In this document: piece by piece, positions 44,908 through 54,562 of the stretch
How positions within the stretch are numbered: position 1 is the first letter of the stretch
How the letters are laid out: each line of letters begins with the position of its first letter
DNA from: an uncultured Prevotella sp.
GTDB lineage: Bacteria > Bacteroidota > Bacteroidia > Bacteroidales > Bacteroidaceae
Direction of reading: 5' to 3'
DNA: 64,000 bases
Assembly (NCBI GenBank): GCA_946540435.1
Contig: CAMNII010000001.1
Location: forward strand, 1-64,000
The notes under the pieces: model-generated
The model's input: only the letters and a program-made list of their open reading frames with translations
What the model was told of the DNA's origin: nothing
The model's database searches: none
Program-made: the position numbers and the translations under genes

Positions 44908-45930
44908 ATGACACAAAAAAACATAGAATGGGAAAAACTGCCTTTTGGCTATTTCCCAACAGATTATAACGTAAGATGCGAGTTCCATGACGGGAAATGG
45001 GGCGACATCGAAGTACATTCCGAAACAACCATCCCCATGCACATGGCAGCCACATGTCTGCACTACGGACAAGAAGGCTTCGAAGGCCTCAAGGCATACA
45101 GATGTCCCGACGGCAAGGTGCGCGTATTCAGAATGGAAGAAAACGCCAAGCGGTTGCAGTCAACAGCACGAGGACTCGTCATGGCAGAGGTACCCACCGA
45201 CCTCTTCTGTGAGATGGTTACCAAAGTAGTACGGCTCAACGAAGACTACATCCCACCCTACGAGACAGGAGCAACACTGTACATACGACCCCTGCTCATC
45301 GGTACATCAGCACAGGTCGGCGTACGTCCTTCCAGCGACTTCCTCTTCGTCATCTTCGTCACGCCCGTAGGACCATACTTCAAAGGCGGGTTCCATGCCA
45401 ACCCATACGTCATTATCCGCGACTACGACCGGTCAGCACCTCTCGGAACAGGCTGCTACAAAGTAGGAGGAAACTATGCGGCATCGCTGAAAGCCAACAC
45501 CATCGCACGAGGAAAAGGATATGCCTGCGAGTTCTATCTCGACGCAAAAGAGAAAAAATACATCGATGAATGCGGGGCCGCCAACTTCTTCGGCATCAAA
45601 GACAACACATACATTACCCCCAAGTCCACATCCATCCTGCCCAGCGTGACCAACAAAAGCCTGATGCAGATAGCTGAAGACCTGGGAATGAAAGTAGAAC
45701 GCCGACCCGTACCTGAAGAAGAACTCAGCACCTTCGAAGAAGCAGGAGCATGCGGAACAGCTGCCGTCATCAGTCCCATCTCCTACATCGACGATATGGA
45801 CACCGGAAAACGATACTCCTTTGGCGAGGAGCCCGGACCATGGTCGAAACGGCTTTACGACAAGCTGCGCAACATACAATACGGCATTGACCCGGATACC
45901 CACAACTGGACAACCGTCGTCATCGAATAG
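44908..45930 (+). CDS. ilvE: Branched-chain amino acid aminotransferase
   Basis: This 340-residue PLP enzyme starts MTQKNIEWEKLPFGYFPTD. Fold-type IV features include YIRPLLIGTSAQVGVRPS, the lysine of GTGCYKVGGNYAAS, and the C-terminal ACGTAAVISPISYI. It transfers amino groups to and from Leu, Ile and Val. The ATG at 44908 is preferred because an upstream in-frame ATG would place the promoter inside the coding region. Monocistronic, divergent from trmB. Confidence 0.94.
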   Translation: MTQKNIEWEKLPFGYFPTDYNVRCEFHDGKWGDIEVHSETTIPMHMAATCLHYGQEGFEGLKAYRCPDGKVRVFRMEENAKRLQSTARGLVMAEVPTDLFCEMVTKVVRLNEDYIPPYETGATLYIRPLLIGTSAQVGVRPSSDFLFVIFVTPVGPYFKGGFHANPYVIIRDYDRSAPLGTGCYKVGGNYAASLKANTIARGKGYACEFYLDAKEKKYIDECGAANFFGIKDNTYITPKSTSILPSVTNKSLMQIAEDLGMKVERRPVPEEELSTFEEAGACGTAAVISPISYIDDMDTGKRYSFGEEPGPWSKRLYDKLRNIQYGIDPDTHNWTTVVIE

Positions 45931-45957
45931 ATTCCCCGAGACAACATCATACTATCG

Positions 45958-46017
45958 CAAGTCCCGCAATAAAGAGCAAAGACCGACAAGGCCCATCGCC
46001 CTTTATTGCGGGACTTG
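45958..46017. terminator. 17-bp inverted repeat with a 26-base spacer downstream of ilvE
   Basis: CAAGTCCCGCAATAAAG (45958-45974) is perfectly complementary to 46001-46017. It lies 27 bases after the ilvE stop and has no T run, so it is a possible terminator or 3'-end structure. Confidence 0.5.
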
Positions 46018-46057
46018 GCATGATAAAAGCCGATACCGGCATTCAACGCAACCCATA

Positions 46058-46222
46058 CTAAGACTTGCAACCCACGATCCTAAGACCTGTGACCCACGAT
46101 CCTAAGACTTGTGACCCACGATCCTAAGACTTGTGACCAACAATACTAAGACTTGTAACCCACGATCCTAAGACTTGTGACCAACAATACTAAGACTTGT
46201 AACCCACGATCCTAAGACTTGT
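46058..46222. repeat. Tandem array B1: eight 22-bp units
   Basis: CTAAGAC(T/C)TG begins at 46058, 46080, 46102, 46124, 46146, 46168, 46190 and 46212, always 22 bases apart. Two tail types alternate in units 4-7 (ACCAACAATA and ACCCACGATC), forming a duplicated 44-bp dimer. The last unit keeps only its first 11 bases before array B2 begins. Confidence 0.92.
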
Positions 46223-46225
46223 TTA

Positions 46226-46291
46226 ACCAAATTCGGCGAATTTGCTCACCAAATTCGGCGATTTTGCTCACCAAATTCGGCGATTTTGGTG
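46226..46291. repeat. Tandem array B2: three 22-bp quasi-palindromes
   Basis: ACCAAATTCGGCGA begins at 46226, 46248 and 46270. The first unit has AAATTCG mirrored by CGAATTT; the third ends in TTTTGGTG and so restores the outer ACC...GGT dyad. It has the plan of array A2 at 24207. Confidence 0.92.
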
Positions 46292-46349
46292 TCACGAGCC
46301 TTAGTAACGGCAATCCACATCCCACCAAACCGACGACGCGACAGCCAGC

Positions 46350-47129
46350 CTAACCCATGACGACATCGAGAACCATCATCAGCACAAAACCGATGGCAAA
46401 ACCAATTGTACTGAGGTTGCTATGCTGACCTGCCGACGCTTCGGGAATAAGCTCTTCCACCACGACATAGAACATGGCACCGGCGGCAAAGGCCAGCATA
46501 TAAGGAAGGAAGGGAGTGAGCAGAGAGGCCAACAGAATGACGGCAAGCCCGCCCAACGGCTCCACGGCGCCACTCAGGCTGCCAATGAGGAACGAGCGCC
46601 ACCTGGAATTACCTTCCGCACGCATAGGCATGGAGATGATGGCACCCTCAGGAATATTCTGAATGGCAATACCGATAGACACGGCGGCAGCCGATGCTAT
46701 CGAGATGCCGGCAAGCCCCTGCCCTGCCCCAGCGAACACAACACCGACAGCCATGCCCTCAGGAAGATTATGGATCGTCACGGCAAGAGCAAGCATCGCC
46801 GTCCGCGACAACCGCGAGCGGGGACCTTCCGGCTTGTCGCTTCCAAGATGAAGGTGTGGGGTTGCCTCGTCAAGCAGCAAAAGGAAACCGATACCCGACA
46901 AGAAGCCGACGACAGCAGGCAATACAGACCACGGCCCCTTATGGGCTTCCATCTCGATGGCGGGTATCAGCAGCGACCAGACAGAAGCCGCCACCATCAC
47001 ACCAGAGGCAAAACCCAGCAAAGTCTTCTGCAACCGAAACGACATCTTGTCGTTCATCAGAAAGACAAAGGCCGCTCCGAGCATCGTTCCCAAAAGAGGA
47101 ATGAGAAGTCCTATAAGTATTGTTGTCAT
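46350..47129 (-). CDS. zupT: ZIP family metal transporter (ZupT-like)
   Basis: This 259-residue inner-membrane protein has about eight helices. Two metal-site motifs on adjacent helices, VTIHNLPEGMAVG and IAIQNIPEGAIIS, are the ZIP signatures, and a histidine-containing loop (DEATPHLHLG) sits before them. ZIP proteins import zinc and other divalent cations. Single gene with its own promoter, divergent from alaS. Confidence 0.9.
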   Translation of the reverse strand: MTTILIGLLIPLLGTMLGAAFVFLMNDKMSFRLQKTLLGFASGVMVAASVWSLLIPAIEMEAHKGPWSVLPAVVGFLSGIGFLLLLDEATPHLHLGSDKPEGPRSRLSRTAMLALAVTIHNLPEGMAVGVVFAGAGQGLAGISIASAAAVSIGIAIQNIPEGAIISMPMRAEGNSRWRSFLIGSLSGAVEPLGGLAVILLASLLTPFLPYMLAFAAGAMFYVVVEELIPEASAGQHSNLSTIGFAIGFVLMMVLDVVMG

Positions 47130-47172
47130 AGTCTATATCGCATTAGTTCTACGCTACATGATAGTCTGCATG

Positions 47173-47180
47173 CAAAATTA
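47173..47180 (-). promoter_or_regulatory. Promoter -7 box (TAATTTTG) for zupT
   Basis: On the minus strand TAATTTTG lies 43 bases before the ATG at 47129; CTTG, one base off TTTG, sits 20 bases further upstream. Confidence 0.55.
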
Positions 47181-47320
47181 CCACTATTTTTCCATTCTGA
47201 CAAGAGATGAAACCAAATTAAATCCAGATTTATTTTGTTCTGCTCTCGTTTTTTATATAAAATCTTCACGCTCGAGAAAACAAACTCGTTAGTTTTCTTC
47301 TCACTTACTCAGATTTTTCG

Positions 47321-47328
47321 TAACTTTG
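47321..47328 (+). promoter_or_regulatory. Promoter -7 box (TAACTTTG) for alaS
   Basis: TAACTTTG lies 36 bases before ATG 47365. The expected -33 region is not clearly conserved. Confidence 0.55.
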
Positions 47329-47364
47329 CAGCCGAAAAGAAAAAACATATCATTCATCGTTATT

Positions 47365-49992
47365 ATGACAGCAAAAGAAATACGCGAATCGTTTAAGAAA
47401 TTCTTCGAGTCGAAAGGACACGTCATCGTGCCATCGGCTCCCATGGTGATTAAAGACGACCCCACACTGATGTTCACCAACGCAGGAATGAACCAGTGGA
47501 AAGATATCATTCTCGGAACAAAGCAGCCGGAGCCACGCCGGCGTGCCGACACACAGAAATGCCTCCGCGTATCGGGAAAGCACAACGACCTCGAAGAAGT
47601 GGGACACGACACGTACCACCACACGATGTTCGAAATGCTGGGCAACTGGTCGTTTGGCGACTATTTCAAAGAGGGTGCCATCGACATGGCATGGGAATAT
47701 CTGGTCGACGTGCTCAAGCTCAACCCTGAGAACCTATACGTCACCGTCTTCGAGGGCGACCCGACAGAAGGCCTCGAGCGCGACGATGAAGCAGCTGGCT
47801 ATTGGCTGAAGCATGTGCCTGCCGACCATATCATCAACGGCAACAAGCACGACAACTTCTGGGAGATGGGCGACACCGGTCCTTGCGGTCCCTGCTCAGA
47901 GATACATGTCGACTCCCGCTCGGAAGAGGAAAAGCGCGAGTCGGGCATCTCTGGACGCGACCTGGTAAACAAAGACCATCCGCAGGTCATCGAGATATGG
48001 AACATCGTGTTCATGCAGTACAACCGCAAGGCCGACGGTTCGCTGGAGAAGCTGCAGATGAAAGTCATCGATACGGGAATGGGATTCGAACGCCTCGTCC
48101 GCATGCTCCAGGGCAAGCAGTCAAACTACGACACCGACATCTTCCAGCCCATCATCCATGAGGAGGAACGCCTGACGGGTCTGCACTATAACGAGAAAGA
48201 AGAGGTTGACGTGGCCATGCGCGTCTGTGCTGACCACCTGCGCGCCGTAGCCTTCGCCATTGCCGACGGACAGCTGCCGTCAAATGCCAAGGCCGGATAC
48301 GTCATACGCCGCATCCTACGCCGGGCCGTACGCTATGCCTACACCTTCCTCGGACAAAAAGACGGATTCCTCTACAAGCTGCTGCCTGTGCTCATCGAGG
48401 AGATGGGCGATGCCTTCCCTGAGCTGAAAGCCCAGCGGGAACTTATCGGCCGCGTGATGAAAGAAGAAGAGGAGTCGTTCCTCCGCACACTCGACCGCGG
48501 CATCAACCTCCTTAACGGTGCTATGGACGAGCTGAAGGCTCACGGCAAGACCGTCCTCGACGGTGTCTCCGCCTTCCGCCTCTTCGACACCTATGGCTTC
48601 CCGCTCGACCTTACCGAACTGATCTGCCGCGAAAACGGATATACCGTCGACGAAGAGCAGTTCGCCCAAGAGATGCAGAAGCAGAAAGAGCGTGCACGCA
48701 ACGCCGCACAAGTAGAAAACGGCGACTGGGTGGAGCTCACCGCAGGAACCCAGAACTTCGTGGGCTATGACTACACGGAATACGAATGCCACATCATCCG
48801 CTACAGAAAGGTGACACAGAAAAAAGCCACTTACTATGAACTCGTCCTTGACAACACACCGTTCTACGGAGAGATGGGCGGACAGGTAGGCGACCAGGGT
48901 GTTCTCGTTTCCGAAAACGAGACCATCGAAGTCATCGATACCAAGCGCGAGAATAACCAAAGCATACACATCGTGCGTGAACTGCCGAAACAAATCGACG
49001 CCGATTTCATGGCATGTGTAGACACCGACAAGCGGAATGCCTCTGCTGCCAACCATACGGCAACCCACCTTCTCGACTATGCCCTGAAGCAGGTCCTCGG
49101 CGACCACGTGGAACAGAAAGGCTCTTTCGTCTCACCCAGCACGCTCCGCTTCGACTTCTCACACTTTGAGAAGGTGAGCGACGAACAGCTGCGCGAGGTA
49201 GAACGCATCGTCAACGACATGATTCGACAGGACCTCCCGCTCGACGAACACCGCAACACACCGCTCGAAGAAGCACGGGAGATGGGAGCCATCGCACTCT
49301 TCGGAGAGAAATACGGCGACACCGTACGTGTCGTACGCTTCGGTCCGTCCTGCGAGTTCTGCGGCGGCATACACGCCAGCTCCACAGGAAGAATCGGCAT
49401 GTTCAAGATACTCAGTGAAAGTAGCGTCGCTGCTGGCATCCGACGCATCGAAGCCATCACAGGCAAGAATTGCGAGGAAGCCATCTACGCCATGGAGGAC
49501 ACCCTGCGCGCACTGAAGGCCTTGTTCAACAATGCCAAAGACCTGCAAACCGCCATCATCAAGCAAATAGAAGAACACGACGCGATGAAGAAAGACCTTG
49601 AGATGTTCAAGGCCCAGGCCGTGGAACGCATGAAGCAGACCCTCATCGAACGAGCAGAGGTGATTGGCGGTGTCAACGTGGTCAAAGCTGTACTGCCCGT
49701 CGATGCCGCACAAGCCAAGGACCTTGTCTTTAAAGTCCGTGAGGCACTGCCACAGCAACTCCTCTGCGTCATCGGCTCTACAGCCGGCGACAAGCCCCTG
49801 CTCTCTGTCATGCTCTCTGACGACATGGTCAGCGAGCACCAGCTCAATGCCGGACAGATGGTCAAGGAAGCCGCACGACTCATACAAGGCGGAGGCGGCG
49901 GACAACCGCACTATGCTTCAGCAGGAGGAAAACTGCTCGAAGGTATTCATGCTGCAGTGGAAAAGGTTGTAGAATTGGCTCATCTCTGTTAA
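47365..49992 (+). CDS. alaS: Alanine-tRNA ligase
   Basis: This 875-residue enzyme starts [14 protein letters not shown]. The class II catalytic core holds [11 protein letters not shown] and [17 protein letters not shown]. The editing domain has the zinc ligands [12 protein letters not shown] and [11 protein letters not shown], and the C-terminal C-Ala domain ends the chain ([14 protein letters not shown]). It charges tRNA-Ala and removes mis-attached Ser and Gly. Four bases separate it from the phosphatase gene downstream. Confidence 0.97.
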   Translation: MTAKEIRESFKKFFESKGHVIVPSAPMVIKDDPTLMFTNAGMNQWKDIILGTKQPEPRRRADTQKCLRVSGKHNDLEEVGHDTYHHTMFEMLGNWSFGDYFKEGAIDMAWEYLVDVLKLNPENLYVTVFEGDPTEGLERDDEAAGYWLKHVPADHIINGNKHDNFWEMGDTGPCGPCSEIHVDSRSEEEKRESGISGRDLVNKDHPQVIEIWNIVFMQYNRKADGSLEKLQMKVIDTGMGFERLVRMLQGKQSNYDTDIFQPIIHEEERLTGLHYNEKEEVDVAMRVCADHLRAVAFAIADGQLPSNAKAGYVIRRILRRAVRYAYTFLGQKDGFLYKLLPVLIEEMGDAFPELKAQRELIGRVMKEEEESFLRTLDRGINLLNGAMDELKAHGKTVLDGVSAFRLFDTYGFPLDLTELICRENGYTVDEEQFAQEMQKQKERARNAAQVENGDWVELTAGTQNFVGYDYTEYECHIIRYRKVTQKKATYYELVLDNTPFYGEMGGQVGDQGVLVSENETIEVIDTKRENNQSIHIVRELPKQIDADFMACVDTDKRNASAANHTATHLLDYALKQVLGDHVEQKGSFVSPSTLRFDFSHFEKVSDEQLREVERIVNDMIRQDLPLDEHRNTPLEEAREMGAIALFGEKYGDTVRVVRFGPSCEFCGGIHASSTGRIGMFKILSESSVAAGIRRIEAITGKNCEEAIYAMEDTLRALKALFNNAKDLQTAIIKQIEEHDAMKKDLEMFKAQAVERMKQTLIERAEVIGGVNVVKAVLPVDAAQAKDLVFKVREALPQQLLCVIGSTAGDKPLLSVMLSDDMVSEHQLNAGQMVKEAARLIQGGGGGQPHYASAGGKLLEGIHAAVEKVVELAHLC

Positions 49993-49996
49993 GTCC

Positions 49997-50680
49997 ATGT
50001 CATACGAAACCTATATCTTCGACCTTGACGGAACACTTCTTGACACACTGAACGACTTGACGACAAGCTGCAACTATGCACTCCGCATGAACGGAATGAA
50101 AGAACGCAGCATCGATGAAGTCAGACATTTCGTTGGGAACGGCGTATTCAAGCTTATCGAACGTGCCGTTCCCAACGGAACTCCAGACACGCTCCTTCAG
50201 GATACGTATAAGACATTCATTGACTATTACATGGAGCACAGCCTCGACACCACCGAGCCATATCCTGGAATAGAAGACATGCTGCAGCATCTGAAAAACG
50301 ACGGTTGCCGCATGGCTGTCGTCAGCAATAAGTTCTACGATGCAACCCGCGAACTCGTCGACTACTTCTTTGGCGACTACATCGATGTCGCAGTAGGCGA
50401 ATGCGAGACGGCCCGGCCTGCCATCGTGCCGAAAGGTTTTCCTGACCATCCGCTAAGAAAAAAGCCCTACCCCGACACCGTTCATGAGGCATTGCGACAG
50501 CTGGGGTCAGCCAAGCGCCATGCCGTATATGTAGGAGACAGCGACGTTGACCTGCAGACTGCCAAGAACAGCGGTCTTCCATGCATCAGTGTGCTCTGGG
50601 GCTTTCGCAACAGAGACTTCCTGCTGGCCCACGGTGCAACGACATGCATCGGTGAACCTGAGGAACTCCTCGCCATCTAA
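49997..50680 (+). CDS. HAD-family phosphatase (phosphoglycolate phosphatase-like)
   Basis: This 227-residue protein has HAD motif I as FDLDGTLLDTLNDL at the N-terminus, motif II as AVVSNK, and motif III/IV around YVGDSDVDLQTA, with the helical cap of Gph/PGP enzymes. It likely removes phosphate from 2-phosphoglycolate or a similar metabolite. It probably shares the alaS transcript and ends at a hairpin. Confidence 0.85.
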   Translation: MSYETYIFDLDGTLLDTLNDLTTSCNYALRMNGMKERSIDEVRHFVGNGVFKLIERAVPNGTPDTLLQDTYKTFIDYYMEHSLDTTEPYPGIEDMLQHLKNDGCRMAVVSNKFYDATRELVDYFFGDYIDVAVGECETARPAIVPKGFPDHPLRKKPYPDTVHEALRQLGSAKRHAVYVGDSDVDLQTAKNSGLPCISVLWGFRNRDFLLAHGATTCIGEPEELLAI

Positions 50681-50684
50681 AAGA

Positions 50685-50730
50685 ACCCTTACAAGACGCC
50701 GCAGACAGAGTCACGACGGATTGTAAGGGT
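50685..50730 (+). terminator. Terminator of the alaS-phosphatase transcript
   Basis: ACCCTTACAA (50685-50694) pairs with TTGTAAGGGT (50721-50730) across 26 bases and is followed by ATTTTCTT. It lies between convergent stops at 50680 and 50751. Confidence 0.65.
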
Positions 50731-50750
50731 ATTTTCTTCATTCACTCCTG

Positions 50751-51455
50751 TTAAAGCGAATGGCTATCAAGATACTTGATAACCTCCGGCTTATAAGTCT
50801 CCGAGATTGGTATGCGGTTCTCCCCAATGACAAAGTGCAAGCGGTCAATGACACTTGCCTTGGTGAGATGAACAATGTAAGAGCGATGGGTACGCATGAA
50901 TTCACCCTTCGGCAGGCACTCCTCCACTTTCTTCAGGTTGAGCAGAGAGAGTATAGGCGTTTCCCGTGACTCAAGGTAAATCTTCACGTAGTCTTTCTCG
51001 CCTTCCACGAAGAGAATATCATCGAAGTCAACCTTAACCAGCTTATAGTCGCTCTTGACATAGAAAAAGCGATCCGACATTCCTAAGGACGGGAACTCAG
51101 CAAAAAACTTCACGGCTTTATAGACAGATGCCAGGAAGTCATCATAGCTGATGGGCTTCATCAGGTAGTCCAACGCGTTCACCTTATAACCATCAACAGC
51201 ATACTGGCTGAATGCCGTTGTAAAGATAACCTTCGTGCGCGAAGGAATCAACTGTGCGAGTTCCAAGCCATTGAGTTCAGGCATCTGAATGTCCATGAAA
51301 CAGAGGTGAACCTCTTTTTCGCGAATAGCTTGCATCCCCGTGATGGCATTGTTGAAAGTTCCGGTCAATGAGAGGAACGGAGTACGTTTGACATAGCTGG
51401 CCAAGAGTTCTGCTGCCAGCGGTTCGTCGTCAATAATGATGCAGTTTAGTGTCAT
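50751..51455 (-). CDS. LytTR family response regulator
   Basis: This 234-residue regulator has a receiver domain with the acidic pocket IIDDEP, phospho-acceptor D55 (CFMDIQMPELNG) and the lysine of DYLMKPISYDD. A C-terminal LytTR DNA-binding domain follows (LVKVDFDDILFVEGEKDYVKI, MRTHRSYIVHL). Its start lies inside the histidine kinase gene (26-base overlap), so the two form a pair. It closes the export operon and probably controls it. Confidence 0.93.
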   Translation of the reverse strand: MTLNCIIIDDEPLAAELLASYVKRTPFLSLTGTFNNAITGMQAIREKEVHLCFMDIQMPELNGLELAQLIPSRTKVIFTTAFSQYAVDGYKVNALDYLMKPISYDDFLASVYKAVKFFAEFPSLGMSDRFFYVKSDYKLVKVDFDDILFVEGEKDYVKIYLESRETPILSLLNLKKVEECLPKGEFMRTHRSYIVHLTKASVIDRLHFVIGENRIPISETYKPEVIKYLDSHSL

Positions 51456-52524
51456 AAAGTATAATTCTTGAATGGTAATCGTTATTGTTATTTGTTAAGC
51501 CATATTCCCATTTATATTTTCCTTCATAGTAAAGCTCCAGACGGCGTCTCACCTGCTCCAGCCCGATACCGCTGCCACTCCGGTCAGTGGTATTCTTGGG
51601 ATGATTGCTGTTGATTATCTCACAGAGGATGGAGTCTGCATCGGCCTTGATGACGATGTGGATAAAGCTGGGTTTGTCTACTGACACACCATGCTTGAAA
51701 GCATTCTCGATGAGAGAGATAAACAACAATGGGGCAATCCTTGCCTGTGGTACGCGGGAGATATCAATATCGGTGACGACCTGCACATGATTTGAAAGAC
51801 GAATCCGCATCAGACTGATATAATCCTCAACAAACCGGACTTCATCCTTCAAGAGCACGCTGGCAGCATCGCCATTCTGCAACATGTGACGGAACAAACT
51901 GCTTAATTCCAGAATGGCCGCCTTGGCCTTCTCCGAATCAATAGCTATCAACGCATAGATATTATTAAAGGTATTCAGTAGGAAATGCGGATTGATTTGG
52001 TATTTAAGCATCTGCATCTCCATCTCCACACGCTCACGCTCAATGACGGCCTGACGGTTTGCCATGACTGCCCAATTGCGTGAATACACGATGGCAGTGG
52101 CAATGGTAGCCGATACGGACATATTGAAGACATCTCTGCCGATATAGAAAAACTTCATCTGGGAACTGAAATTCATGAATGAGGCTTTCATCTCGGCTGA
52201 ATAGTCATACATTTCCTTAAACCATGTATGTCCGGAAAAGATTACCCATTCTTGAATCAGAAAGGCCAAACCTGAAATCATCAGGATGTTCAGACTGATG
52301 TAAGACAAACTCCGGCCCTGAAGCAGATATTTCGGTGCCAGCCAGATAAAGTTGACAAAGAAGACGATGAACATAGACAGCGGGATGGAGAGTTCCAACA
52401 AGAAGCGCTTAGGTACCAATCCCTGTGTGAGATTGATAAACATCAGTGGGCTCAGGAACACCATTATCCATGCCACAATCAGGATAATACCGCCTACATT
52501 AACCTTTTTCTTCAAATCTGCCAA
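51430..52524 (-). CDS. LytS-type sensor histidine kinase
   Basis: This 364-residue kinase has four N-terminal membrane helices (about 11-31, 42-62, 76-95 and 133-148), a short coiled coil and the His_kinase motif with H180 in LKYQINPHFLLNTFNNIY. A degenerate HATPase domain follows (LIENAFKHGVSV, GSGIGLEQVRRRLELYY). No periplasmic sensor domain of any size is present, so it may sense membrane state or a membrane partner. It lies 34 bases after the permease gene. Confidence 0.92.
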   Translation of the reverse strand: MADLKKKVNVGGIILIVAWIMVFLSPLMFINLTQGLVPKRFLLELSIPLSMFIVFFVNFIWLAPKYLLQGRSLSYISLNILMISGLAFLIQEWVIFSGHTWFKEMYDYSAEMKASFMNFSSQMKFFYIGRDVFNMSVSATIATAIVYSRNWAVMANRQAVIERERVEMEMQMLKYQINPHFLLNTFNNIYALIAIDSEKAKAAILELSSLFRHMLQNGDAASVLLKDEVRFVEDYISLMRIRLSNHVQVVTDIDISRVPQARIAPLLFISLIENAFKHGVSVDKPSFIHIVIKADADSILCEIINSNHPKNTTDRSGSGIGLEQVRRRLELYYEGKYKWEYGLTNNNNDYHSRIILYDTKLHHY

Positions 52525-52558
52525 GTTTATTCTTATGTCAGTTTATATTCTTCGTCAA

Positions 52559-53779
52559 CTATTCATACCTGATGGCTTCTATCGGATCCAGCCGTGCTGC
52601 TTTTTGGGCAGGGATATAACCAAAGAGCACACCGATAAAGACACAGACAAGGAATGATACATATATGGACCATGCAGGAACGCTTGAAGGCATGCCTGCC
52701 AAGGGTACGACGAACTTGCTCACGCCACAGCCCAAGAGCACGCCCAACAGTCCTCCGGTCAACGAGATGAGGATTGACTCGATGAGGAACTGGATGGAAA
52801 TGACCAGTCCGGTAGCTCCTACCGACATTCTCAGTCCTATCTCTTTAGTACGCTCTGTGACACTGACGAGCATGATGTTCATGATGCCTATACCGGCAAC
52901 GAGGAGCGAGAATGCTGCAGCAACAACGAGGATAATCGTCACTGTATCCATGGTCGTTGACATGGTCTCCATCATTTCTGCTTGCGAACGGATGGTGAAG
53001 TCATCGTCTGCATCAGCTTTCAGCTTGTGATTGCTGCGAAGGATGTGCGTAAGTTCGTCGATGGCAGCATCAGAGAGTTCCTCCGTCAAGGCCGAGCAGT
53101 TGATGCTGTTGAACCAAGTCTGTGCGGCAATGCGCTTCATAACCGTCGTATAGGGTGAAATAATCACGTTGTCCTGATCCATTCCCCAGTTGTTATAGCC
53201 CTTCGACTTCAGCACTCCTACAATACGCAAGGGGATAGACTTGAAACGAATGGTTTTTCCTATGGGGTCTACACTCTCGCCAAACAGTTCAGTGACAATG
53301 GTTTTCCCTACTACCGCCACCTTCGAGGCCTTTCTGATGTCTTCCTCCGTAAAACAGTCGCCACGTTCAACGGTCCACAGCTTGATGTCAAGATAGTCGG
53401 GCGACTCGCCATAGACGGTGGTGTTGGTATTGTTATTGCCATAGATGACCTGACCGCTGGCCGTAACCTCGGGCGACACCTTGGTAACGAACTTCTTCTC
53501 ATTGAGGATACGCTCATAGTCGGCCATCTTCAATGTCTGCATACTTGAAGGATCCAACCTGACACCGCCTCGCATCTCACCACCCGGCCTGATGGTCAGC
53601 AGATTGGTACCCATGGTCGACAGTTCCTTTCGGATGCTTTCCTTGGAACCTTGTCCAATGGACATCATGATGATTACCGCAGCGACACCTATGATGATGC
53701 CCAGCATCGAAAGGAACGAGCGCATCTTGTTGCTCGCAATAGCTTTCAGACTGACCTTGAAAAGATTGGTTATATTCAT
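52559..53779 (-). CDS. MacB-like ABC transporter permease
   Basis: This 406-residue protein has the MacB/FtsX topology: one N-terminal helix (SMLGIIIGVAAVIIMMSIGQG), a large periplasmic domain of about 220 residues (MacB_PCD) and three C-terminal helices with MLVSVTERTKEIGLRMSVGA. Its ATPase is a separate gene 9 bases upstream, unlike E. coli MacB where the two are fused. It works with the adaptor and TolC-type protein to move a substrate out of the periplasm. Confidence 0.92.
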   Translation of the reverse strand: MNITNLFKVSLKAIASNKMRSFLSMLGIIIGVAAVIIMMSIGQGSKESIRKELSTMGTNLLTIRPGGEMRGGVRLDPSSMQTLKMADYERILNEKKFVTKVSPEVTASGQVIYGNNNTNTTVYGESPDYLDIKLWTVERGDCFTEEDIRKASKVAVVGKTIVTELFGESVDPIGKTIRFKSIPLRIVGVLKSKGYNNWGMDQDNVIISPYTTVMKRIAAQTWFNSINCSALTEELSDAAIDELTHILRSNHKLKADADDDFTIRSQAEMMETMSTTMDTVTIILVVAAAFSLLVAGIGIMNIMLVSVTERTKEIGLRMSVGATGLVISIQFLIESILISLTGGLLGVLLGCGVSKFVVPLAGMPSSVPAWSIYVSFLVCVFIGVLFGYIPAQKAARLDPIEAIRYE

Positions 53780-53788
53780 ATCGCAGCG

Positions 53789-54553
53789 TTAATCGTCTTG
53801 GTTATCGGGTAGCGCAGCCAAGGCTTCGGCTGCCGACTTGATATTCTGATTGATGGTGTCTTCACGTATCTTTCCGTCACGCAGGAAGATGTTGCGTGAA
53901 GAGTATTCGGCTATCTCAGGGTTGTGGGTCACAAAGATAATCGTATGCCCCTGCCTATACAGTTCCTGAAAGAGAACCAGCATCTCGAACGACGTCCTTG
54001 TATCCAGGTTTCCCGTAGCCTCATCGGCCAACAGCACTGCAGGGTCGTTGACAAGGGCACGGGCAATGGCCACACGCTGCATCTGTCCTCCGGACATCTG
54101 ATTGGACTTATGCTCCAGACGATCGCCCAACCCCACGGCCTGAAGGGCCTTGACAGCTCTCTCCTTGCGTTCCTTTGCCGATACTTCGGAATTATACATC
54201 AATGGCAGTTCCACATTCTCCACCGCCGTAGTCTTCGGCAGCAGGTTATAGTTCTGGAAAACGAATCCTATCTTCCGGTTGCGCAAATGAGCACGCTGGT
54301 TCTTGGACATCGTACGAACAGAAATGCCGTCGAGGAAATACTCACCGCTCGTAGGCGTATCAAGACACCCCAGCTGGTTGAGCAAGGTAGACTTTCCCGA
54401 GCCTGACGTTCCCTGGATAGTGACGAATTCTCCCTCATAGATTTTGAAGGAGACGCCTCGCAACGCCTTCACCGTCTCACTGCCAACCTGGAAGTACCGC
54501 TTTACGTTCTGCAGTTCGATGACGACTCTCCTGTTCTCTGACGTTTCTGCCAT
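53789..54553 (-). CDS. MacB/LolD-type ABC transporter ATPase
   Basis: This 254-residue ATPase has Walker A GTSGSGKSTLLNQLG, the signature MSGGQMQRVAIARAL and Walker B AVLLADEATGNLD. The length and sequence place it in the MacB/LolD group, which drives mechanotransmission rather than substrate passage through the membrane. It lies 9 bases from both neighbours in the export operon. Confidence 0.94.
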   Translation of the reverse strand: MAETSENRRVVIELQNVKRYFQVGSETVKALRGVSFKIYEGEFVTIQGTSGSGKSTLLNQLGCLDTPTSGEYFLDGISVRTMSKNQRAHLRNRKIGFVFQNYNLLPKTTAVENVELPLMYNSEVSAKERKERAVKALQAVGLGDRLEHKSNQMSGGQMQRVAIARALVNDPAVLLADEATGNLDTRTSFEMLVLFQELYRQGHTIIFVTHNPEIAEYSSRNIFLRDGKIREDTINQNIKSAAEALAALPDNQDD

Positions 54554-54562
54554 GTTACCTTT

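Larger units (their letters stand above)
45931..46349. other. 419-base intergenic region with a long hairpin and two 22-bp arrays
   Basis: The region lies between the convergent stops of ilvE (45930) and zupT (46350). It contains a 17-bp inverted repeat (45958-46017), an eight-unit array (from 46058) and a three-unit quasi-palindrome array (from 46226). Bases 46292-46349 show nothing I recognise, and no gene is supported. Confidence 0.8.

Noticed and set aside
45821..46105. 94-codon plus-strand frame overlapping the end of ilvE and the long inverted repeat
   Set aside because: It lies in another frame of ilvE and then reads through a hairpin and the first repeats; no protein-like features.
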